A DNA stretch of 64,000 nt from Dyadobacter sp. Leaf189 (lineage in GTDB: Bacteria > Bacteroidota > Bacteroidia > Cytophagales > Spirosomataceae). Position 1 is the first letter of the stretch. The number at the start of each line of letters is the position of its first letter. The translations under genes and the position numbers were made by a program. Where the stretch lies: positions 186,268 to 250,267 of the forward strand of contig NZ_LMPS01000007.1 in the NCBI RefSeq assembly GCF_001424405.1, given 5' to 3'. The notes under the pieces were generated by a model that saw only the letters and a program-made list of their open reading frames with translations, was not told the DNA's origin and made no database searches. This document shows, in pieces, positions 7,396-15,429 of this stretch.

Positions 7396-10272
7396 ATGGG
7401 GCGATTTTATAATAGGTACCAACAAATTTTTTGTGCTTTTTTCTTCCTTACGCTGCTCTCAACAGGGTACGCAAAGGCACAGGCGCAATTTTTGGTGGAA
7501 GGTCAGTGTATGCAAAACCCCGACTGTGAAGCAGATTCTACTTCATTCAGGGATACGTTAAGTACAGCCACAGCGTGGCGGTGGAGTTTTGGCGAAGGTG
7601 CGGCGACAGATACGCGGCGTAACCCGCAGCATTCGTATATGGCGCCCGGCGCTTATACAGTTACATTAACCCGCACAATCAGAGGCGGTACGCAGCAAAC
7701 GGTTTCGCAGGTTATTCAGATCGGCGAGCTCCCTCCGGCTTTCCAGGAATGGAAAACGGATACTACCATTTGCCCGGGAGATACCCTCATTCTTGATCCT
7801 TATCCGAACGGCGCGCCTGCGGGGGCCAGATTCGTCTGGTATCCTAAGGGCGATACGACGCAGACATTGAATGTCGACAGCTCGGGTTGTTACTCTGTCG
7901 AGGTAATTTTGCCCAATGGATGTAAGATACAGGACCGTGTCAATGTGAAGATTTGTATGGAGCCTTCTGCTCAGGAAGGTGCAAAATGGTATTTTGGTGG
8001 AAATGCGGGCCTTGATTTTTCAAATTCTCCCCCTACACCAATCACAGACGGGAAAGTCAATACACCCGAGGGTACATCCTCCATTGCCAACTCGAAAGGA
8101 CAACTGCTGTTTTATTCGGATGGTATAACGGTCTGGAATAAGAATGGCGACGTTATGCCGTGTTTTAGTCCGGGGAATTGTGCGCCTTTAAAAGGAAGTC
8201 CGAACTCGACACAATCGGTACTCATCGTCCCGCAGCCTACCTGTAAGGGTTGTGAATACCTTTTTAATGTGTTTACAACATCAGATATCAATGGTGAAAA
8301 GCTATTGACGGTAAGTGTAGTAGATATGCGCAGGAACAACGGACTTGGCGCAATTATCGAGCAGAATACCACACTTCAAACGCCAACTACTGAACGTATA
8401 GTCTCCGCACGTAATGATCGCGACTCGACTTACTGGGTTATTTCTCACGATTATGGCACCAATAAGTTCCGCGTTTTTCACGCAACTGACGGCGGGTTGA
8501 ACGAGAGCGGAACGTTCGATCTTGGAATGGCGCACGACAGTCTGCATAAGGCGGAAGGTTACATGAAATTTTCATCACCCGACAGCTCAACCGGTCAAAG
8601 GAGGCTTGCTGTGATTATCCCCGGGCCGCCCAAAAACTATGTCGATCTGTTCTATTTTAATGATTCGACAGGTACGCTTACGCACGACAAAACAGTTGAC
8701 CTCGGGCCTGCGCCTCCAACCGCCTACGGAATTGAATTTTCGCCCAGCGGTGAAAAAATGTACATTTCGTTCACTGGCGAGAATGGGACAAGTTCTTATC
8801 TGAAGCAATACGATCTCACATTGCCGGACAGCTTGCTCACGGAAACAGCAATAACGATCGACAGCTCGGCAACACGGAAATTCGGGGCGCTCCAGTTCGG
8901 GCCGGACGGGCGGATTTATATGGCTATCCAAGGCAGTGAGTACCTGGCGGTGATAGGTGAACCTGAGGGAAATTCGCTGACCGGCGTGGAATATGAACGG
9001 GACGGAGTAAATCTGGGAGGGCGGAACAGTCAGCTCGGGCTACCTAATATGGTTCAGGATTTTACCCAGGAATCATCTGGTCCTGGCTTTGAGGCAGATG
9101 GTTTTTGTACCAATGAGCCTACAACTTTTCAGGCCAGCCCTATTTGCGACCCGATAGAAGATACGTATCAATGGGATTTTCTGGGAGATGGCAGTTTTAC
9201 AGCTCCCTCCAAGGAAACACAGGCTACTTACACTTATACGCAGCCAGGTACTTATATGGTCCGGATGCGCGCTGCCAACAAATGCAAGGACACGATCATT
9301 GTGCAGGAAGTAACCATTTACGAAACACCTCCACAGATCAATCTGGGCGCTGATAAAGATACCTGCGGCAGTTATGTTCCGTTGGATATGGGCGTCGAAG
9401 CAGAAGTTTATGCCTGGATCAGCAGGGGAAGAGTTGTATCCCGTCAAAAAACTTACAGAGCAACTGCAACCGGGCAGTACATTGCGGTAGCATTTAACGG
9501 ACCTCAGGGAGAGTGTTATTCTGCTGATACCATCCAGATTACCCTGCGCCGCCCACCCGCATTCTCCATCGGGCCTGACACTACACTTTGCCGCGACAGT
9601 TCCATTGTACTCGGTGTTGTGAGTGACAGGTGGATCGAATTTAACTGGAGCAATGGAGAAACAACCCGCGACGTGACGATCAGCCAGCCAGGAACTTATA
9701 CCGTGATTGTAAAAGACAGAAATGATTGCTACAACTCTGATACCATTCGGGTAGGAGAGCTTCCTTCGCCGATCCTCAATCTGGCGCCAGAAAATGCGAT
9801 ATGTATTCCTGATGGACAATCCGTAATCCTGGATGCAAACGGGCAGGGGCAACTTTCCTACCTGTGGCCTGCTTCCGGCGATACTACGCGTACGATCACC
9901 GTAAATGTGGAGGGTACCTATGTTGTACGCGCTACTAACCCCGAAGGCTGCGTCGCCGAGAAGTCGACCGAGGTTGTTGATAAGTGCGAGCCGCGGTTCT
10001 TTATTCCCGATGCATTTACCCCGGATGGAGAGGGGCGCAATGAGATTCTCGAGATTTTCGGGGCTTATTATACCAACTTTTCAATACGGATTTATAACCG
10101 TTGGGGGGAAGTGATTTACGCAACCAACAACCTGGAAGACCGCTGGGACGGTACTTACAAAGGGCAGAAAGTACAGCCTGGCGCTTATCCTTATGTACTT
10201 TCATACGAGAGCCTGTATTATCCCGAACGCGCCCCAACTGTAAAGCGCGGATCGGTTATGGTGATCCGCTGA
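7396..10272 (+). CDS. Large secreted PKD-domain protein with T9SS type B sorting domain
   Basis: A 958-residue secreted protein. The signal peptide ends near residue 32 (AKAQAQ). A PKD domain follows to about 110 (WRWSFGEG, YMAPGAYTVTLTR), then an immunoglobulin-like module. Residues 195-555 look like a beta-propeller opening KWYFGGNAGLDFS with LLFYSDGITVWNKNG. A second PKD unit lies near 590-650 (TYTQPGTYMVRMRA), and two more Ig-like repeats contain GPDTTLCRDSS. The last 90 residues form the gliding-motility-associated C-terminal domain (FIPDAFTPDGEGRNE, IYNRWGEVIY, WDGTYKGQKVQPGAYPYVL, RGSVMVIR), which sends proteins through the T9SS and anchors them. It is divergent from a PorP/SprF gene. 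Likely an adhesin or surface motility protein; the ligand is unknown. Confidence 0.9.
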   Translation: MGRFYNRYQQIFCAFFFLTLLSTGYAKAQAQFLVEGQCMQNPDCEADSTSFRDTLSTATAWRWSFGEGAATDTRRNPQHSYMAPGAYTVTLTRTIRGGTQQTVSQVIQIGELPPAFQEWKTDTTICPGDTLILDPYPNGAPAGARFVWYPKGDTTQTLNVDSSGCYSVEVILPNGCKIQDRVNVKICMEPSAQEGAKWYFGGNAGLDFSNSPPTPITDGKVNTPEGTSSIANSKGQLLFYSDGITVWNKNGDVMPCFSPGNCAPLKGSPNSTQSVLIVPQPTCKGCEYLFNVFTTSDINGEKLLTVSVVDMRRNNGLGAIIEQNTTLQTPTTERIVSARNDRDSTYWVISHDYGTNKFRVFHATDGGLNESGTFDLGMAHDSLHKAEGYMKFSSPDSSTGQRRLAVIIPGPPKNYVDLFYFNDSTGTLTHDKTVDLGPAPPTAYGIEFSPSGEKMYISFTGENGTSSYLKQYDLTLPDSLLTETAITIDSSATRKFGALQFGPDGRIYMAIQGSEYLAVIGEPEGNSLTGVEYERDGVNLGGRNSQLGLPNMVQDFTQESSGPGFEADGFCTNEPTTFQASPICDPIEDTYQWDFLGDGSFTAPSKETQATYTYTQPGTYMVRMRAANKCKDTIIVQEVTIYETPPQINLGADKDTCGSYVPLDMGVEAEVYAWISRGRVVSRQKTYRATATGQYIAVAFNGPQGECYSADTIQITLRRPPAFSIGPDTTLCRDSSIVLGVVSDRWIEFNWSNGETTRDVTISQPGTYTVIVKDRNDCYNSDTIRVGELPSPILNLAPENAICIPDGQSVILDANGQGQLSYLWPASGDTTRTITVNVEGTYVVRATNPEGCVAEKSTEVVDKCEPRFFIPDAFTPDGEGRNEILEIFGAYYTNFSIRIYNRWGEVIYATNNLEDRWDGTYKGQKVQPGAYPYVLSYESLYYPERAPTVKRGSVMVIR

Positions 10273-10312
10273 TCCTTCTTTTTGCAGATTAAAACAGCTA
10301 TTTTTGGTTATA

Positions 10313-10350
10313 CTAAATACCCGGCGCATAAACAGCGGCGGGTATTTTTG
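10313..10350 (+). terminator. Terminator after the T9SS substrate gene
   Basis: AAATACCCG (10315-10323) pairs with CGGGTATTT (10339-10347) and runs into TTTTTG, 40 bases after the stop codon and just before ruvB. Confidence 0.75.
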
Positions 10351-10372
10351 AACAATACTATTATATTCTATT

Positions 10373-11398
10373 ATGCGCCAGGACTATTTGTCAGGAGATA
10401 AAGAGGGGCTTTCCAATACTGAAAAAGAAATTGAACGTGCATTGCGCCCGCTTACTTTTGACGACTTTGCAGGGCAGGATAAAATTCTTGAAAACCTGAA
10501 AATTTTCGTTCAGGCGGCACGGCAGAGGGGTGATGCTTTGGACCACGTGTTGCTGCACGGACCTCCGGGACTGGGCAAAACCACACTATCGAACATTGTA
10601 GCCAATGAATTGGGTTCGAACATCAAGATTACCTCGGGCCCGGTCCTTGACAAACCCAGTGATCTGGCCGGCTTGCTGACTAATCTCCAGGAGCACGATG
10701 TGTTGTTTATAGATGAAATTCACAGGCTCAATCCGATTGTCGAAGAATACCTTTACTCGGCGATGGAGGATTACAAAATCGATATCATGCTGGACAGCGG
10801 TCCGAATGCACGCAGCATTCAGATCGGCCTGAACCCATTTACATTGATAGGCGCAACTACCCGGGCGGGAATGCTGACTTCGCCGCTGCGGGCCCGTTTC
10901 GGGATCAATGCGCGGCTGGAATATTATGACGCGAAATTACTGTCATCTATCCTGAAACGCTCAGCAGCAATTTTGGGAACGCCGCTTGAAGAAGATGCAG
11001 CATACGAAATTGCCCGTCGAAGCCGGGGTACTCCCAGGATTGCCAACAACCTCCTCCGCCGGACAAGGGATTTTGCACAGGTCAAAGGCAATGGTCGGAT
11101 CACAGTAGCGATTGCAGAAATTGCATTGCAGGCGCTTGATGTGGACCAGAACGGTTTGGATGAAATGGATAACCGGATTCTGAGTACGATTATCCAGAAA
11201 TTCAAAGGCGGACCAGTGGGGTTATCCACCATAGCAACAGCCTGCGGCGAAGAAGCGGAGACGATAGAAGAAGTTTACGAGCCTTTTCTGATCCAGGAAG
11301 GCTATCTGAAAAGAACCTCGCGGGGCAGGGAGGTGACTGAAAAAGCTTTTAAACACCTAGGGATTCTTCCTACTTACAGATCAGGCGAGCTGTTCTGA
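10373..11398 (+). CDS. ruvB: Holliday junction branch-migration helicase RuvB
   Basis: AAA+ motor of the RuvAB complex that drives branch migration during recombinational repair. The 341-residue length is standard. Walker A GPPGLGKTTLSN is near residue 63 and Walker B is in FIDEIHRLN near 115. Sensor residues lie in GATTRAGMLTSPLRARFG and the arginine-finger region in RRSRGTPRIANNLLRR. The C-terminal winged-helix part ends LKRTSRGREVTEKAF. It is preceded by a terminator and followed after 85 bases by a mutT-like gene, so it is probably the first gene of its own unit. Confidence 0.97.
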   Translation: MRQDYLSGDKEGLSNTEKEIERALRPLTFDDFAGQDKILENLKIFVQAARQRGDALDHVLLHGPPGLGKTTLSNIVANELGSNIKITSGPVLDKPSDLAGLLTNLQEHDVLFIDEIHRLNPIVEEYLYSAMEDYKIDIMLDSGPNARSIQIGLNPFTLIGATTRAGMLTSPLRARFGINARLEYYDAKLLSSILKRSAAILGTPLEEDAAYEIARRSRGTPRIANNLLRRTRDFAQVKGNGRITVAIAEIALQALDVDQNGLDEMDNRILSTIIQKFKGGPVGLSTIATACGEEAETIEEVYEPFLIQEGYLKRTSRGREVTEKAFKHLGILPTYRSGELF

Positions 11399-11483
11399 TT
11401 CTTGTAATATATTTAGTTTCAGGATGTAGATGTAAAATAGGAACAGAAGTAGTAAATTTGCGGTAAATTTACTAACCGCCTCT

Positions 11484-11909
11484 ATGATTGAAGTGCTCGT
11501 TCCGGAAAAATTGGTTGTGAGAGTGCCCTGTGCAGTGATTGAACACGAAGGAAAGATATTGGCGGGCCAACGCAATGCTGCGCTTTCATTCCCTTTGAAG
11601 TGGGAGTTTCCAGGTGGTAAAGTTGAACAAAACGAATCCGACGAAGAGGCGCTTGTACGCGAAATCCGTGAGGAACTGAATGTCGAAATTGACATTTTAT
11701 ACAAGCTGCCGGTTACTTCAAAAGATCAGGGCTGGCGCGAAATCATCCTGGTACCCTTTGTTTGTAATCTTCAAACCACCCAGATAACCCTCACAGAACA
11801 CGAACAGATCGTTTGGCTCAAAGCCGAAGAGTTACCTACTCTCGATTGGACCGAAGCCGACCTGAATGTAATCCAAAGCTACTTCAATTACCTAGCGGTT
11901 AAAGAGTAA
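11484..11909 (+). CDS. MutT-like Nudix hydrolase
   Basis: A 141-residue cytoplasmic Nudix protein. The Nudix box is complete: G, five residues, E, seven residues, REIREELNV (about residues 44-66), giving the Mg2+-binding helix. The flanking AVIEHEGKILAGQRN and KWEFPGGKVE are typical of MutT-type 8-oxo-dGTP pyrophosphatases and related CTP pyrophosphatases, which clean the nucleotide pool. Substrate choice cannot be read from sequence alone. Its last 18 bases overlap the 3' end of pyrC on the other strand. Confidence 0.85.
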   Translation: MIEVLVPEKLVVRVPCAVIEHEGKILAGQRNAALSFPLKWEFPGGKVEQNESDEEALVREIREELNVEIDILYKLPVTSKDQGWREIILVPFVCNLQTTQITLTEHEQIVWLKAEELPTLDWTEADLNVIQSYFNYLAVKE

Positions 11910-13253
11910 CCGTTCTCCTTTTACTTCTTCGTTAAATTTCCCGTTTTCATAAACCAGGTGCCCCGACACAAATGTGTGGGTAACCAGCGAGCCAAACTGC
12001 ATTCCTTCGAATGGCGACCAGCCGCATTTAGCATAAATATTTTCAGGCTCAACCAGGGTTGTTGCATTCGTGTCTACCAGGATCAGATCTGCCTTATATC
12101 CCTCACGCACATAGCCGCGGTCTTTGATCTGGAAACAATCCGCCACCGCGTGGCTCATTTTCTCAACTACGCGCTCAATGGAAATCTTGCCTGCTGCGCT
12201 CAGTTCGAGCATTACATTCAGGGTATGCTGTACTAATGGAAGTCCGGATGGTGCCTGCCAGTAAGGCTGGGCTTTTTCTTCAATGGTATGCGGCGCATGG
12301 TCGGTAGCAATTACATCGATCCTGTTGTCCAATACCGCCTGCAAAATGGTCTCTTTGTGATGTGGTGCCTTAATGGCAGGGTTGCATTTGATCTTGTTGC
12401 CCAGTGTATGATAATCTTCTGCGTCGAACCACAGGTGATGCACGCATGCTTCGGCGGTTACCAGTTTCAATTCTCCATCAGGCAGCCAGATCCTTCCGTC
12501 CCGCCGGATACCGGTCTCAAAAAGTGGCACTTCATCGCCGGTCGAGATATGCAGAATGTGCAGCCGGGTTGTATGTTGGTGAGCCAGTGAGGTAGCAAAT
12601 GAAGAAGATTTCAGGCAGGCTTCTTCGTTCCGGATCAAAGCGTGAATATTGTAGGGAACATGCTCTCCGTACTTTTCTTTAAACAGCTCCATCCGGTGAC
12701 GTACTGTTGGTTCATCTTCGCAATGCGTTGCTATAATACAGGGTGCATTCGCAAAAATCTTCTCTAAAACTTCGGGTGCATCCACGAGCATGTTACCGGT
12801 GGAAGAGCCCATGAATATTTTAATCCCACAAACCTGCGTCGGATCCGTTTTCATCACTTCGTCATAATTGTCGTTCGAAGCGCCCATGAAAAAGGAGTAG
12901 TTCGCGAGTGAAGTCTCGGACGCGATCTGGTACTTATCTGCCAGCAATTGCTGTGTAAGCGTGTTGGGTACCGTGTTCGGCATTTCCATGAAGGAAGTAA
13001 CCCCGCCGGCGACTGCGGCCTTTGATTCTGTGTAAATGTTTGCTTTGTGAGTAAGCCCTGGTTCCCGGAAATGAACCTGATCGTCGATCACACCCGGCAT
13101 CAGGTACTGGCCACGTGCGTCGATAACCTTGTCCGCAGGAATGTGCTGCAGATCTTTTCCTACACTTTTAATGTGACCATTTTGAATTAATACGTCTAAT
13201 TCCTGAACCGTATTTTCATTTACTACGCGTGCATTAACTATCAATGTTGTCAT
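11892..13253 (-). CDS. pyrC: Dihydroorotase
   Basis: Amidohydrolase that cyclises N-carbamoyl-aspartate to dihydroorotate, the third step of pyrimidine synthesis. The 453-residue class I type is indicated by PGVIDDQVHFREPGLTHK near residue 60, the lysine in CGIKIFMGSSTGNM, ATHCEDE, LHILHIST and the metal-binding aspartate in VIATDHAPHT. The first histidine of the usual HxH metal motif reads Gln (QVH); I believe this is usual in Bacteroidota orthologues but cannot check. I start at the ATG at 13253 (MTTLIVNARVV) rather than eight codons upstream. Its 3' end overlaps the convergent Nudix gene by 18 bases. Confidence 0.93.
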   Translation of the reverse strand: MTTLIVNARVVNENTVQELDVLIQNGHIKSVGKDLQHIPADKVIDARGQYLMPGVIDDQVHFREPGLTHKANIYTESKAAVAGGVTSFMEMPNTVPNTLTQQLLADKYQIASETSLANYSFFMGASNDNYDEVMKTDPTQVCGIKIFMGSSTGNMLVDAPEVLEKIFANAPCIIATHCEDEPTVRHRMELFKEKYGEHVPYNIHALIRNEEACLKSSSFATSLAHQHTTRLHILHISTGDEVPLFETGIRRDGRIWLPDGELKLVTAEACVHHLWFDAEDYHTLGNKIKCNPAIKAPHHKETILQAVLDNRIDVIATDHAPHTIEEKAQPYWQAPSGLPLVQHTLNVMLELSAAGKISIERVVEKMSHAVADCFQIKDRGYVREGYKADLILVDTNATTLVEPENIYAKCGWSPFEGMQFGSLVTHTFVSGHLVYENGKFNEEVKGERLLFNR

Positions 13254-13323
13254 ATCAGTGTAAGAATTTCTTTCCAAAGTTATTTAGTCAGATCAAATAA
13301 CCCCATCTCAGACCAAAAAATAG

Positions 13324-14013
13324 ATGCTAAATCAATTTTTCAGGGACTTACTGGATCTTATTTTCCCACGCTGCTGTGCAGGTTGTGACAAGCCGCTAAT
13401 CGGATCCGAACAAACTTTGTGTACGATCTGCCGTATTTCCCTTCCCAGGATCGGCGCACAGGGTTTGCAGAAAGAGATTCTTCAAAACAAGTTTGTCAAT
13501 GAGCCGGCAGTGGTTTTTACGCATTCATTTTTACTTTTTACCAAAAAAGGTAAAGTCCAGAAACTGTTACACGCACTCAAATACCGGGGAAACCAGGAGG
13601 TAGGGTTAGTACTGGGAGAAATGTTCGGACAAGAGATGAAGGATTCCGAGCAGCTATCCGGTGTAGACCTCATCATCAGTGTGCCGCTTCATGCCCGTAA
13701 AAGGAAATCCCGCGGCTATAATCAAAGCGATTTGCTGGCGGAAGGCTTTTCCAGAGCGACCGGCATTCCGTGGTCCGCTTCTGCATTGAAGCGTTTGAAG
13801 TTTACAGAAACACAAACAGGAAAGAACAAGATCGAACGCAGGGATAATGTAAAAGGGGTATTCGAAGCGGATAAGAACCTGCAAGTTTCGAAGGTGATCA
13901 TTATCGACGATGTACTTACGACCGGCGCGACACTGGAAGAATGTGTACAAACACTTACCAACGCGGGTTGCCGGGAGTTTGTAATACTTACCATTGCATT
14001 GGCGCAGCATTAA
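13324..14013 (+). CDS. comF: ComF-family phosphoribosyltransferase-like protein
   Basis: 229 residues. The N-terminus carries a zinc-finger-like set of cysteines (FPRCCAGCDKPL, LCTICR) and the C-terminus the PRPP-binding motif VIIIDDVLTTGATLEE. SVPLHARKRKSRGYNQSDLL in the middle is the hallmark of the family. ComF proteins of naturally transformable bacteria aid uptake of single-stranded DNA; in others the role is unclear. The gene is divergent from pyrC by 70 bases and is followed by a strong bidirectional terminator. Confidence 0.88.
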   Translation: MLNQFFRDLLDLIFPRCCAGCDKPLIGSEQTLCTICRISLPRIGAQGLQKEILQNKFVNEPAVVFTHSFLLFTKKGKVQKLLHALKYRGNQEVGLVLGEMFGQEMKDSEQLSGVDLIISVPLHARKRKSRGYNQSDLLAEGFSRATGIPWSASALKRLKFTETQTGKNKIERRDNVKGVFEADKNLQVSKVIIIDDVLTTGATLEECVQTLTNAGCREFVILTIALAQH

Positions 14014-14015
14014 AC

Positions 14016-14051
14016 GAAAAAGCCGCTACCTGGTGAGGTAGCGGCTTTTTT
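14016..14051. terminator. Bidirectional terminator between comF and gldJ-like gene
   Basis: AGCCGCTACC (14021-14030) pairs perfectly with GGTAGCGGCT (14037-14046) around a 6-base loop. A-run before and T-run after allow use by both convergent genes. Confidence 0.9.
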
Positions 14052-14067
14052 GCATTCAATTTAAATC

Positions 14068-15333
14068 TTATTCTTTGTGGCTGCCGGTCGCGATCATCGC
14101 GCAACGGAAACCAACCATTGCAGTTGCAGAATCCTGATCCATGTAACGGCGTGTTCCGGGAGATAACCAGTAAGCAACGTCTGACCACGAACCACCTTTG
14201 TAAACTCTCAGCTTATCATCAACAAGTGAGTTGTAGTTTTTAGTATCGTATCTTTTCGCTTCATCCTGGTAACCGTCACGACGGAAGGAGTTCAAATCGT
14301 TCACGTCAGAGTTTGACAATGGACGGTAAACGTCATAAACCCATTCGCTTACGTTACCTGCCATATCGTACAATCCATTGTCGTTTGCAGGATATGAACG
14401 AATTTCTTGCGTAATAATAGCACCGTCATTTGACTTACCTGCGATACCCGCGTAATCACCAGGACCACGTTTGAAGTTGGCAAGCATAGTTCCCTGTTTA
14501 CGGCCGCGAGGCTGGCGCATTGTTGAACCATCCCATGGGTAAATTCTTGAATTCGACTGGTTTTCGTCAGAATACTGAGTACCGATCATCGCCATCGCCG
14601 CATATTCAAATTCCGCTTCTGTTGGTAGACGGTAAGGCGGCATTACGTAACCACTTTCAATTCTGAGTTGTGGAGCTGGTGCTGCTTCGGCAGTTGCAAC
14701 TGCTTCGCCCTCAGCTTTTTTCTTCTTACCAAAAGAGAATCCCTTTTTCTTCTTGCCACCTGCTGCTGCTGCGCCTGCTGTGTTGTTAGCCTGGCTCACT
14801 GCCGCTGTACGCCAAGCACAGTAATCATTTGCCTGAACCCATGAAACACCAACTACCGGATAAAGACGGAAGCCAGGGTGACGAAGGTACATGGTTACAT
14901 AAGAGTCGTTGAATGACAGCTCATTAAACCAAACATTTGTATCAGGTAAAGCTTTTGTGTAAAATTCTTCTGATGAATCTCTTTGAACTGCATTTAAGTA
15001 TTCGAGATAGTGGACGTTAGCCACTTCTGTCTGGTCCATATAGAAAGATTGGATACTGACAGTTCTTTTCGGGTTATCCCTTCTTGTCATTACATCCTCT
15101 TCCAGAGAACCCATCGTAAAGCGGCCGCCTTCAATGTAAACGAGGTCGGGGCCAGCGGGTAGCGCTTTGTACTGCTTTACTTCAAAACCATCTTTGCCAT
15201 TATAAGCCAATCCTGTTTTCGAACTTGTCTTACCGGGCTTTAAGCTGGTAGGTCTCTTGTTCTTACTACATGAAGTAGCCGCTAACAACACAATCAACAT
15301 CAACGCGATTGACCGGGTACCCATCTTTTGCAT
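14068..15333 (-). CDS. gldJ: Gliding-motility lipoprotein, GldJ-like (FGE-sulfatase fold)
   Basis: About 421 residues with a lipoprotein signal peptide (lipid-anchor Cys in LLAATSC) and a formylglycine-generating-enzyme-like domain: VYIEGGRFTMGSLEEDV, SFYMDQTEVANVHYLEYLN, PPYRLPTEAEFEYAA, GLYDMAGNVSEWVYDVY, VYKGGSWSD, GFRCA. GldJ and GldK share this fold. I favour GldJ because YLRHPGFRLYPVVGVSW matches my memory of GldJ and because no gldL-gldM-gldN genes follow. GldJ stabilises the gliding/T9SS machinery. An insertion rich in Ala and Lys (residues about 180-220, with two KKKKxFxF-like clusters) splits the domain. Start choice among three nearby ATGs is uncertain. Confidence 0.8.
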   Translation of the reverse strand: MQKMGTRSIALMLIVLLAATSCSKNKRPTSLKPGKTSSKTGLAYNGKDGFEVKQYKALPAGPDLVYIEGGRFTMGSLEEDVMTRRDNPKRTVSIQSFYMDQTEVANVHYLEYLNAVQRDSSEEFYTKALPDTNVWFNELSFNDSYVTMYLRHPGFRLYPVVGVSWVQANDYCAWRTAAVSQANNTAGAAAAGGKKKKGFSFGKKKKAEGEAVATAEAAPAPQLRIESGYVMPPYRLPTEAEFEYAAMAMIGTQYSDENQSNSRIYPWDGSTMRQPRGRKQGTMLANFKRGPGDYAGIAGKSNDGAIITQEIRSYPANDNGLYDMAGNVSEWVYDVYRPLSNSDVNDLNSFRRDGYQDEAKRYDTKNYNSLVDDKLRVYKGGSWSDVAYWLSPGTRRYMDQDSATAMVGFRCAMIATGSHKE

Positions 15334-15429
15334 GCAAATCATTGCTTAAAGTGACTTAATAGTTTGGCTTTTTATAGTATGCGAAACCGCAAATTTATGA
15401 AATGAAACGAAAATATTTTTAAAAATCAA

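Noticed and set aside
9073..9852. A 259-residue antisense frame inside the T9SS substrate gene
   Set aside because: Composition is irregular and no domain is seen; the sense frame has clear domains throughout.
14068..15333. GldK, first gene of a gldKLMN operon
   Set aside because: No gldL, gldM or gldN follows; the next gene is comF on the opposite strand. GldJ fits better.
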